DNA from: Rutpela maculata
Taxonomy: Eukaryota > Arthropoda > Insecta > Coleoptera > Cerambycidae
Direction: 5' to 3'
Assembly (NCBI GenBank): GCA_936432065.2
Contig: OW386286.2
Coordinates: 112,431,519-112,495,518, forward strand
DNA: 64,000 nt
The position numbers and the translations under genes were made by a program. Within the stretch, counting starts at the first letter, position 1, and every line of letters begins with the position of its first letter. Positions 11,237 through 21,600 of the stretch are shown piece after piece. The notes beneath the pieces are model-generated. The model had not been told where the DNA came from and did no database searches. It saw only the letters and a list, made by a program, of their open reading frames with translations.

Positions 11237-12555
11237 TCCAGTCAAATAGGGAAAATTAGATGGAAAAAAACTAATAAAGTTTTGAAACTTGGCAGAGATG
11301 TTCATTAAGGCCCACTATTAAACATACTTAAAGTCCCCAACATTTCTTGCGTTTGAAAAAATGGTGCTCAGATTAAGTTATTTGCTTACGTCTCGCTAAA
11401 CTTTTAATTAGATATTGAAATTATGTCTCCTATAAAAAATAAAGCTTATGAAATTCTCTACAAAAAATGTAATATAATTTTTTTCCATATCTTTATTATA
11501 ACCTTCTAAAATAAGAAAATTACATTTGATCAACGCATTTCTAAAAGCGGAAATATCACTGGAAAAAAAATAAAACTCGATATTATGTTGGTTCTAGAAT
11601 TCTGAATAACTTTAAAACATCCGTCGTATGTCTGTCGGTTTGTCCATCTATTTCTCTTTACGGCACTTTTGTGAGTACGATAACTTAAAAGAAAAAAGTC
11701 CAATTTTATTGAAATTTGGACAGTATAGTACAGTATGCTAGCTAATTTTGAAAAAATCGATTAGTAAATATAAAGGTTTATAAAACATTTTATGAAAAAA
11801 AAAATGCATGTGAAGAGTGTGTTGTAACACCTTTGATAAGATTCTACAAACACAGAGATACTACATACTTAGTATACTGACCATTTGGACAATCAAGATG
11901 GTATTATTGGGAAAAAATTGCAAGTACCTATGTCACTTAAATCCACAATCTTATCAAAGATTACAACACTCTTCACGTGTATTATTTTCATAAAATATTT
12001 CATAACCTTCATATGTGCTGATCGATTTTTTTTTAAAAACGCTGAGGTTCTTATAACCAACACTAATTCTTTTCCAAATTTCATTAAAATCGGACTTTTC
12101 TTTTTAAAGTTATTTCTTAAAAGAGACATGACGGACATTTTGAAAGTTGTTGCGTATTTTATGACAATACGAAGATATATTTTTATTCCCTACGAGTGAT
12201 ATTTACAATTGTTGAAATGAGTCGACGAAATGCAATATATATACTCTTTGTTTTCGTATTTCCGAAGAATATAACAATAATAGATTAGAAAAAAATGCAT
12301 ATAACACTCTGTAGAGAACTTTATAAGCTTTATTTTTTACATAAACATACTTTTGATATCGCTAATGGTTAGAGAGATATGTATAAGAAATAAGCTGAAT
12401 CGGAGCGCCATTTCTCCAAGATGCCGGCTCGAGCACAACAGTTTGAGCTGGGGACTTTTAGTATGTTTAATAGTAAATCCTAACATCTCTTCCAAGTTTC
12501 AACACTATCAGTTTTTTCCGACAAACATTGAAATTTGTTCCAATTTGACATAGTC
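11237..12555. repeat. Foldback element with arms of about 400 bp
   Basis: The sequence at 11,237-11,560 (CCAGTCAAATAGG, then TTGAAACTTGG, then ATTAAACATACT) returns as its reverse complement at 12,300-12,555 and further in. The middle, 11,600-12,250, is also partly self-complementary. The open frames at 11,885-12,199 and 11,893-12,138 are by-products of this symmetry. No transposase was seen. Confidence 0.65.
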
Positions 12556-14220
12556 CAATCAACAGGGGGGTTTCACCTCTAATTTGAGTGCTAATGAATG
12601 GATTTTGATGAAACCTTGTGCAACGTGTAATGACGTTGATAAAAAATTTGAAAAAAAATTAGAGTAGGAAATGATCGGAAGGCGTACAAAACAGGGTTGA
12701 CATGTTTAAAACAAAATGTTTTTAAACAAATGTTTAAAACATATTTAATAGACAATGCGATGTTTTAAACAACTGTTTAAAACACAGTGCGATGTTTTAA
12801 ATAAATGTATTATTTTGGAGTTTGTGGAAAAGCAGGAAAAGTGCCAATGATGGTCCATTCCGTGAAATAATTCCGATATAGTGGTCACGTGTACTAAACT
12901 GAGCATTTTATTTGTAGAGTGCTGTAAAATCCGTTTAAGAGCGCCATCTGATATCAAGTAGTAGTAGCAGACATAGTGTGCCTGGCATCATTTAATTTTA
13001 ATTGAATATAGTTTTAAATGTTTTAAACCTGTTTTAAACATGTTTTAAACATACCATTTGAAACTTAAAAAAAACCTGTTTTAAACAAAAAAAACTGTTT
13101 TTTTTTCCAACCCTGGTACAAAACATCTTTTTTATCGCGGGTTCCGTAACTTGTAGAGTTAAGTCAAAAATGAAAAAAAAAAAACAATATACTTATTTAC
13201 CTTTTTTTGGCACAAAATAAGACGTTTTTACTCTTGTGAATTTTTTCGAAAAATGCATATTTCTCGAAATAAATAATGTACTAAATTTTTTGTCGTGCCT
13301 CACATCCACAAGAATTCTTATCGTCAGATGAATTATTCCTTAAGAAAAAAATACATGATACATTGTTTTATAAATTTAACGATTTTTAATACTTATTTAA
13401 AGATAATGAAATAACGCACTTTTATGCAGTGCTTGTTTACTGCATTCTATTCTTAAATGGCATCCGAAAAGGTACATATCATGAATTTTATCTTCTTTAT
13501 TGTTACGAAACAAATGCTTTTTTGAAAAAATCGCGCTTATGTTTCGAATTTTCATGTATTTTTGTGCAAAAAATGTAGTACATTATTTATCGTGAAAAAC
13601 TGCCTGTAACTCGGAAAATTAGCAAGTTACAAAAAAATTCCAAGAGACAAAAAAATGTTTAGAAGGCCTCAATGCACACTTGAATATATTCAAATTTTTA
13701 AGTTAAATCTTTTTAAAGCGCTGCAATTTCAAAAAAGAGGCAGTTTTTCATGTTTTTCCGGAAAAACTCGGTGAAAACACACTTTACAGAAAAGTTACAA
13801 ATAAATTTTAAAAAGTCTTGTATTTCGGTAATACATTCACCTGAATTTTTTCAACTTTTACATTTCCCCTCCCCCACTTTTAGGAATTTTCGAGTGGTCA
13901 TGTCAATATGCATTTTTCGAAAAAATTCACAACAGTAAAAACATCTTATTTTGGGCCAAAAAAGGTAAATATGTTTTTTTTTTTTCATTTTTAACTTAAT
14001 TCTACAAGTTACGGAACCCGTGTTTTCTACTCTTTCCGATCATTTCCTACTCTAACCTTTTTTTTTTTTTCAACTTTACAAACACATTGCACACATTTGC
14101 ACATTGCACATTTACACACACATTGCAAACGCATTGCAAGGTTTCATCAAAATCCATTCATTAGCACTCAAATTAGAGATTTTGAAGATTTTAGCGCTTC
14201 GTTGACTGGACTAACTGGGG
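12553..14220. repeat. Foldback element, interrupted by a hAT-type MITE
   Basis: Left arm 12,553-12,691 plus 13,124-13,560; right arm about 13,640-14,220 in reverse complement. Landmarks are GGAAATGATCGGAA on the left against TTCCGATCATTTCC near 14,033, and CGGGTTCCGTAACTTGTAGA against the match near 14,000. It abuts the preceding foldback, and ATTAGCACTCAAATT near its right end pairs with AATTTGAGTGCTAAT at its left end. Confidence 0.7.
12692..13115. mobile_element. hAT-type MITE with perfect 8-bp target duplication
   Basis: The ends are CAGGGTTG and CCAACCCTG. The flanking octamer GTACAAAA is present exactly on both sides (12,684-12,691 and 13,116-13,123), as produced by hAT transposases. 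The 424-bp body contains many copies of GTTTTAAAC/GTTTAAAAC on both halves, and no coding frame of note. Confidence 0.85.
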
Positions 14221-14557
14221 TATTCGTTGTTCGGGTATTAAAATAATATACCTCTACTAGAGCAGAATAAATCGATAGGTAATAATTAAATCAAATGTGA
14301 TTGCATTTTGTCGCCAATTGGAAAATACTTAATTACCAGTATTTAAATCTAAAATAAGCTAAATATGCTCTACATAAAAAATAAAGAACCAGTGTTAACC
14401 AACATATTAAATGATAAATTAGCTTAACTTGCTTTTTTCCCTTTAATTTTAATGGCGTCATGCATTCGGTGTCACGAAACATGAAAATTATAGGCTAAAT
14501 AAAAAAAAATTGCATAATTTCATAGTAACAGTGAAGTTAAAACAAGCAGGTACTTAC

Positions 14558-14650
14558 CTTTACGTAAAAATGTGTTGATATTTAACAAACAAAAACTAAA
14601 AGCATTAAACAAAAGATATTGACATCAATGTCGACAACCGAACACAGACA
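14558..14650 (-). other. Probable non-coding leader exon of the small minus-strand gene
   Basis: On the minus strand a strong donor (AAAG|GTAAGT) ends an exon at 14,558. The bases just upstream (14,600-14,750) are less AT-rich than the surroundings and unrelated to the neighbouring repeats, as seen at insect housekeeping promoters; a CAGTC start-like motif lies near 14,685. Pairing with the exon at 11,126-11,200 across a 3.4-kb intron of foldbacks is an inference. The 5' end is not resolved. Confidence 0.3.
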
Positions 14651-15640
14651 AGTGTAAACTGGAGCACAGATACTGGAGATGACTGCGAAGAGGAAACGCC
14701 AGCAGTAGTACTAAACTAGTGGCGCTGACGGCGATGGTCACAATTTAGTATGAAATAGAGATATTAAAGTGAGTGGTGGATCAGTTAGTTACATCCACGT
14801 TATAAAATTTTTCATTAAAATGATGTGGTGATTGTGGACGTCCCAATCTCCACTCACATAGAAGTGGTTATGATGTGAACGTTCTGAAACGGTCCAAAGA
14901 GTGTCATCACAGTGATGAGATGCTCTGCCATTCACAAAATCCACTAAAATGTGAGTGGCTATAATGTGGATGTGGCGAAGTGTGTTTACTGGGTAGAGTG
15001 TCATTTGGGCTAAATTCTGTGTTATTATTTCTTTTTCGTTATCCAATATTCTACAAAATCTTCGAAACACTATCTGTTAATACCCTTATAATATCCGGCA
15101 ATTGATTAACATGCAACATAAACAATCATGAGAGGTTATGTTTTAACAGATTGCTTGTAGTCCACTTCTGTTCGTTCGATATTTGTTCATGAAATAAATG
15201 GCTCCAAAGTCATGTGTAATTTATCTGTTTGCACAGTGCTCTGATTTCCGATGTAATATCCAAATACAGCTGATAAGGATCCACCGTGTGAGGAGGTTCC
15301 AGCCGCTTCCAGTAGCTGCCGAATAAAAATAATATAAAAATGTATTGCAAATGTAAGTAAACTACAATAACATAATAGCTTAACATTTGATAAAGATCCT
15401 GCCTTTACTCAAATACTTTCCAAGTACCAAAATAGCGGAAAATGTGGTTTTCAGGCATGTGATATTCAAAAATTATCCGGGGGAGGACCCCCGAACCCCG
15501 CTCTTGGTACGGGGCCATTCCTCAGTCTCTAGCCGAGGGCCCCCAAAAGAGCCAGTCCGGACCTGATCTGGGCATAATTATATGTCAGCAGACAGCTTCC
15601 AACACCAGGTGGAATTATCGTTAAAAAATAGAAAAAAAAT
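14651..15640. other. No gene recognised; short GC-rich block inside
   Basis: Mostly unremarkable. A GC-rich patch at about 15,475-15,590 (GGGGGAGGACCCCCGAACCCC) looks like the end of a DNA transposon. The minus-strand frame at 14,789-15,070 has no recognisable domain. Confidence 0.4.
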
Positions 15641-16060
15641 GTACAATTTCAGTGATTTTATCGAGGCAGTTAAAACATCAAACAATGGACGTGTGTCAGT
15701 TAAATCTATTAATGTTAACGAAATGACTTATAAAAAACTGTTTGCCAGTTACAAAAATTAAAAAACTTGATCCACGTCCTTATATACGCGAGATATCAGA
15801 AATTGTTTTTACCAAGGAAAAGTTATCGATGAAATATAAAACGTTTGAAATCGACATGTTTTTCGAAGTCGATATCTTGCAAGAAATATATAAGAAAACC
15901 TAATGCAACCTGTCGTTCAAGGAACTCCTTGTGGAGTAAGCCTAGAGAAGAAAAATTCCCTCTTACAAAATTTAGGACCTTTAATGCTCGAGAACAGGAA
16001 AATATTTTGGCAAAAAATTCCTATTTTTAAAGACACATTTATGTGAATCGAAAATAGTAG
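15640..16060 (+). pseudogene. Decayed protein remnant, probably transposon-derived
   Basis: A plus-strand reading from ATG at 15,640 gives about 40 clean residues, then stops and frame changes. A second good stretch reads V-V-Q-G-T-P-C-G-V-S-L-E-K-K and M-L-E-N-R-K-I-F-W. A segment of the type G-I-S-x-x-K-K-x-D-L followed by N-R-x-F-W/Y recurs in transposon proteins of invertebrates, which is the only basis for the call. Function unknown. Confidence 0.3.
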
Positions 16061-16740
16061 GTTATATCTTTTGAAGTGCCATAGTTGAATCATATTTTGT
16101 ACTTTTTTATTTTCAAATAATAAAATTTGTAGACCTTTTGTTCTTTTTTTCACCATTGATTTTTCTGGTTTTATTTTTATGCCTTATCTCAATATCATTT
16201 TTCAATGCATCTCATATCACCCATCACTTATCACCGAAAGTCATCCCTCATCGTTAAAGAAACTCAACATTTGCAATAAAAAGTATAGTCTAGAAAATAC
16301 CGTACATGCGTTTTTCTTAGTATAATGTAAATTCGAACTTTCTTCTTAGCATGGTGTACAAATTGCATGCACTAGATACGCCGTAATTCGATAATTTTCC
16401 TTATAAAACACACATATTCAAACTTATCCAATTTTTGTTATCAGTTATTTTGTTTATAATCTAAAGTCACAAACCAAAAAAAATACATATATTCTCAGAG
16501 TGAAAATATGCATTTTACTTGTAATTTAAACTACACACACTTTATTCAATTTGACTGTCATGTGCTATTCAAGGCTTTTGCTTATGACGGCAGTATATCG
16601 ATCGATGTAGTTTCCGGTGGGAGACCCTGTATGCCTAGAACTTATAGTAATTTTATATATAACTAATAAACCTTGGGGACTACTAGAACCTTTCCTATAT
16701 ATCTTTTTTTGTTTATATATTCTTTGTATAACTAAGTACT
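16061..16740. other. AT-rich DNA without recognised features
   Basis: No coding frame or repeat symmetry found up to the target duplication of the next MITE. Confidence 0.5.
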
Positions 16741-16748
16741 GTGAAATG

Positions 16749-17374
16749 CAGTGGCGGCTGGTGAAATTTCAATAACTTTTTTCTCGTCTGTGGCGCATGG
16801 GACCCATACGAAATATGGGAACTAATATCTAGAGAAGCACTCCTCTAATGACCCGTAAAAAATTTTGAAAAAGCAGTTTGCGAAAAATTTTTTCAAAATT
16901 CGGTTGCCCCCCCCTAAGTCTAGGTAGGGACTCCTGTTTAAAATTATTTTTTTTTGTCATATATATTTTACTTTTCATAAAAATACAACAATAGGTTTTG
17001 GAGTTTATGAAAATATTTTCATTATTAACTGAAATACAATGAACTGAAATTTTGTAATTTACAATTTAACAAATTATAAAATTTCAATTCGTTGTATTTC
17101 AGTTAGTAATGAAAATATTTTCGTAAACTTCAAAACCTATTGTATTTTTATGAAAAGTAAAATGTATATGACAAAAAAAAATAATTTTAAACAGGAGTCC
17201 TTAGACCTAGGGAGGGCAACTGAATTTTGAAAAAATTTTTCGCAAACTGCTTTTTCAAAATTTTTTACAGATCGTTAGAGGAGTGCTTCTCTAGATGTTA
17301 GTTCCCATATTTCGTATGGGTCCCATGCGCCACAGACGAGAAAAAAATTATTGAAATTTCACCAGCCGCCACTG
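16749..17374. mobile_element. Foldback hAT-type MITE, near-perfect hairpin, with 8-bp target duplication
   Basis: Almost the whole 626 bp is a hairpin centred near 17,060. The termini are CAGTGGCGGCTGGTGAAATT and its complement ending CCGCCACTG. The octamer GTGAAATG flanks it exactly (16,741-16,748 and 17,375-17,382). The ends and duplication length fit the hAT superfamily; no transposase is coded. Arms of about 300 bp with few differences suggest recent insertion or arm conversion. Confidence 0.9.
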
Positions 17375-17382
17375 GTGAAATG

Positions 17383-18428
17383 TCTACTGCGATAATAGAT
17401 GTCCAAATTTCATACATCAACTGAGCAGTTAAAAAAAATTGCATTAGGGATCTCTTACACTATGTGCTGAATATATAGGATTTGGAAGTATGGTATAAAA
17501 GCAACACAGGATTATAAACAACCTCTATATTATTATAAAACAGACAGTTTTGCTCCCAGAGTATGTACAAGGTTACACATTAGTTTGCAACAAAATTTAA
17601 GAATATACCTATCTAAATTATGGCTATTCTTAAAATGTGTTGTAAGTACATTCTTCTGATATTTCTTTCTATTCTAGTGTTATTTAACATTTTAACAATA
17701 TCCATAATGAAAATGTACACTATATCAACAGTTGTTTTTCTACATAAAATCATATGAATTAAATAACAATTCAATAAAATTTAAACTAATTAAAACAATA
17801 TGATTAATCGTTTTAAATTCATGATCATATTTTCAAAAATATGTAACAATATTGGACGGTGCTTATCAGTTATAGGTATATTAAAGGACTGAAATATAAA
17901 TTGAAGGTATTTTTGTTCAACATAAAAATTACCTATCAAAATCTAAATAATACTAAAATTTATATTACATTACACCCTATATTTACAAAATATCTTATTT
18001 AAAATGGAAGATTTATTTAGTTGCACATGATAAAATGCCTTCTGCATTCAATTCATAAAATTAAACTAGCACAACCATTTACATAATATAATCTTTTATT
18101 CGTTTGTCAATGGCACTTTAGTCAATCATATGAAACCAAATATTCCAAAAGTAATGATGGTTAAGCTAGTTTATTTAAATGAAACTCACTTTCACCTACA
18201 CCTTAATATAAAAATATATTTTTCACATTTCATTTTAAAATTGCTTAATTTAAATTTTTTGCAAAATTTATATTATAATATAAAAAAAATATTGGAAATA
18301 AATTATATTTATTGACTAATATATTTATTACAATATACAAATTTTGAATCACTTTGAAATATTTGATATCTCCTTTGATATTACCTAAAATTAACTTTGA
18401 TCTGAAATATCGGAATTTCTACTTTATA
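17383..18428 (-). other. LRP1 3' UTR and downstream DNA
   Basis: Follows the stop codon at 18,429-18,431 on the minus strand. AATAAA-like signals on that strand occur about 120-135 bases after the stop (plus-strand TTTATT near 18,309 and 18,329) and again further on. Which is used cannot be told from sequence alone. The plus-strand frame at 18,130-18,315 is AT-rich noise. Confidence 0.4.
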
Positions 18429-18622
18429 TCAGCAGTCTTCTTCTACTAGTTTTTGGGTATCTTTCCCTGTATCTTGAGTAGCTGGATCTAATTCTCGGTG
18501 CCTAACTTGTACTTGAGGTGAAGATCTATGTGTTACACTCGAAGGTGCAATTACAGCACTGGGAGGTTCTATGAATGTGTCCCCTTTATTTTTCCCAACT
18601 TCTGCTGGTACTTCATATAGTG
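18429..18622 (-). CDS. LRP1: LRP1 exon r: C-terminal end of the cytoplasmic tail
   Basis: Acceptor ATTTTATAG before 18,622; G from exon q plus CA gives Ala, then L-Y-E-V-P, P-P-S-A-V-I-A-P-S-S-V-T-H-R and, at the end, R-H-R-E-L-D-P and D-T-G-K-D-T-Q-K-L-V-E-E-D-C before TGA. The polar, conserved-looking tail, the matching splice phase and my memory of similar ends in insect LRP1 proteins support this as the last exon, 19.3 kb from exon q. The Met upstream at 18,659 lies in the intron and is not a start. Confidence 0.8.
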
Positions 18623-21600
18623 CTATAAAATATTTTAAAATAGAATAAGCATGAATCATATGATTTTTTTATCAATTAATAAACACAAATATGCTATATG
18701 TTTATGTATAGATTGAATAATGATGGATTGTACTTATTTATAATAAAAACAACTGCAGCTAGCTGCAACGCAAAAACCCATATTATGCATCAGTTAAAAA
18801 TTATCAAATCAATGTCACTCAATGACATGTGTCACCTGACATTATTAAAAGTTCAGTTCATCACTTTCCTCCCTTCTCGGCTATGGTATACCGTAGTTAA
18901 CTTTAAATAACATGGAAACCTAAGGCCATTTTATTTCTCCATCCCAGATAAGTGTAGATGTTGTAGAACATCCCAGAATCGATCTAAGTCGTAGAATAAA
19001 TAAATATTTCGAGAAAATTTATTAAAAGACATGTTAGAGCATAACATACCATATTGAAAGGCATCAGTGCCGAAGACTGGCACAAAATAACTCATACACG
19101 TTCACAGAGATGTAAGGCACTACTAGGTGAAAATTCGAAGAAACAGCGAATTTTCACTTAGGAAAATATGTTTATACTGAAAATAAAAGTATAATTTTGG
19201 TCAAGGACAAAAATACATTATACTTTTTCAAAAGTGAACAAAGTTGGACTGAAAATATTATTGTGGACAAGGAAAGGGAGATATTATACTTTTTAAGAGA
19301 GTATGCTAAAAGTGTACTTTGAAAACATTTTTGATTATTTTTTTAACTTTTTTATCACTTCACGAATCATGATTAAAGTGAAGACACAGTCATTGTGGAT
19401 ATCATTCAAAAGAATGACTACAAAATTTTAACGAGGCATCGTACTGAAAAGGCTAGACCGAAAAATGTGGCAAAGGCGTGTAGTGTCTATGTACAATTAT
19501 TAGGCAAAAATTAGTAAAAATGGACCAGGCCGGTTTCTCGAATGAAACAATTTTGGATTCATCCAGAGGCTCGTTGTGGATGAGTGCATTGAAGTAGAAA
19601 GCGATAGTAGGAAAACCAAATGCAGGTCTTTCCAAATGGAGAAAACCGCCTTGTACATGAGAAGCCAAAAAGGTAATTTGCAAAAAAGTCACTCGAAGGC
19701 GAAGTCGTGTCACATCCCTTATATTGGACCGATATGACCGATACGTCGTGAGGCAAGAAAGCTGTAATAACTCATATATAGTTGATCTCTAATTGAACTC
19801 CTTCTTGTGAATGATATAATCACTAAAAGGAACCTTAAAATTAACCACTAGTGTCCCAAAATTTTGAAAAAGTGAAATATTTTTATATTATTTTCAGTCA
19901 GTTCCAAAACCAAAGTGCATATACAGTGTGTCCCATTTAAAATGAAGACACCCGGATATGTTCATAATGTTGGGAAATCGAGATTTGAGCTTTGGCGCAA
20001 TTGTAGTCCTATATAAGACGTACATTTTGAGACTACCAACTTAAACTTAAGTAACAAACTGAGACAGCGGCAGCCCCCCAAATGGGGCCCATTTCCGATA
20101 TTTTGCTTCGCGTTGAAAATATCGAAAAAAGTTATTAGAAAAAGTTGTTCAGAATCTAATTTTGAGCTCCAGTACCAAATTTCATTACAAAATTCGCATT
20201 TTTAGTTTTTTCAATATTTTCCCGCAGTCCACACACGGTTACAATTTTGGTTTTCAATTTAATAGGATGCCATGGAATTGCAAAAAAATTTATTGACCAA
20301 GTATCGATTTGCCAAAAAATACATTTTAGGAGAAAAGAAAACAAACAATTAACTTTTGGTAATTGAAATAACTAAATATTGAAAAAACTAAAAATGCGAA
20401 TTTCGTAATGAAATATGGTATTGGAGCTCAAAATTAGATTCTGAACAACTTTTTCTAATAACTTTTTTCGATATCTTCAACGTGAAGCAAAATATCGAGA
20501 ATGTACGTCTTTTATAGGACTACAATTGTGCCAAAGCTCAAATCTGGATTTCAAAAAATTACGAAAATATCCGGGCGTCTTCATTTTAAATGAGACACAC
20601 TGTATAAACTTCCGAGGAAGTTGTGTGAATCTTTTCACCTAATCAATTGCTATTGCATGCTCTCAATTAAATGGCAGTTAAGAAAAACCAAAGTCCTCAC
20701 TCGTCCTTGCCCTATTCGGGGAGGCGTTTCATTGAAATATATAGATTCTCTAAAATAGGATAATGCATATCATTTGTACTTGTTTTGAATCTAATCAATA
20801 TATGGTATTACTTGAATTGTTGTACTTTACTGATTAAATGGTTGACTTTCAGTTTTATCCCTCAAGGCCTTTTGTGAGTTAGTCCGGAATTGAGTATCGG
20901 ATGTCTCCCGATACCTATAAGTTTGTAACTCAATAACCAGTCACATCACGGAGGTTTGAGAGGGATTTTTTTATGAAGGGAAATCAGAGATCTCTAAGCC
21001 ACGTTAGACAAATAAGATAAAGTGTATCAAGAGAGAAACCAATTTTAGGACAGCGCCGTTAGCAATCTACACTGAGCATACAGCTTTTACCTTTCTTGTC
21101 TGTCAAACATCTCATAAACAATAATAATAATAATAATAATGGTTTATTGATGTTAAGACATTGGGTGCGTACATTAATAAGATTAATAATTAATACAACA
21201 TAAATATACAGTGTGTCCCAGGATAGATGTAACAAGAGGTGTAATGGACTAAAAATTTTGGAATTTTGGAATGGTATTTGGGGATCGAGTCCTGCTTGTT
21301 GTAAGACTAAAGTATACCAAAAATGACTTGATTTCGTGTTCTACAGGGTGTTTTATAAGCAAAGTTGTAAAAATCACCACTAATAAAGTACCTTTATTTT
21401 TCAAAATATGAAAAAATTCCACTAAGAAAAGTTATTTAGAATGCAATTTTATACCTCTACCAAAGTTCAGGAATATAAAATTATTTTTTTGAAACTTCCC
21501 ATTTTTTGCGAATTAAGAGTATAATCTGCGGTCAGTGAAATGAAGAAACGAATTATTCGGCTTATTTTTGAAGATAGAAACTTCAAATTTTGTACGTATG

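Noticed and set aside
11885..12138. Overlapping frames of 104 and 81 codons
   Set aside because: They lie in the self-complementary middle of a foldback and have no domain.
19453..19756. Minus-strand frames of 86 and 65 codons
   Set aside because: No domain, and the plus strand of the same stretch reads equally well as a decayed coding remnant, so neither is convincing.
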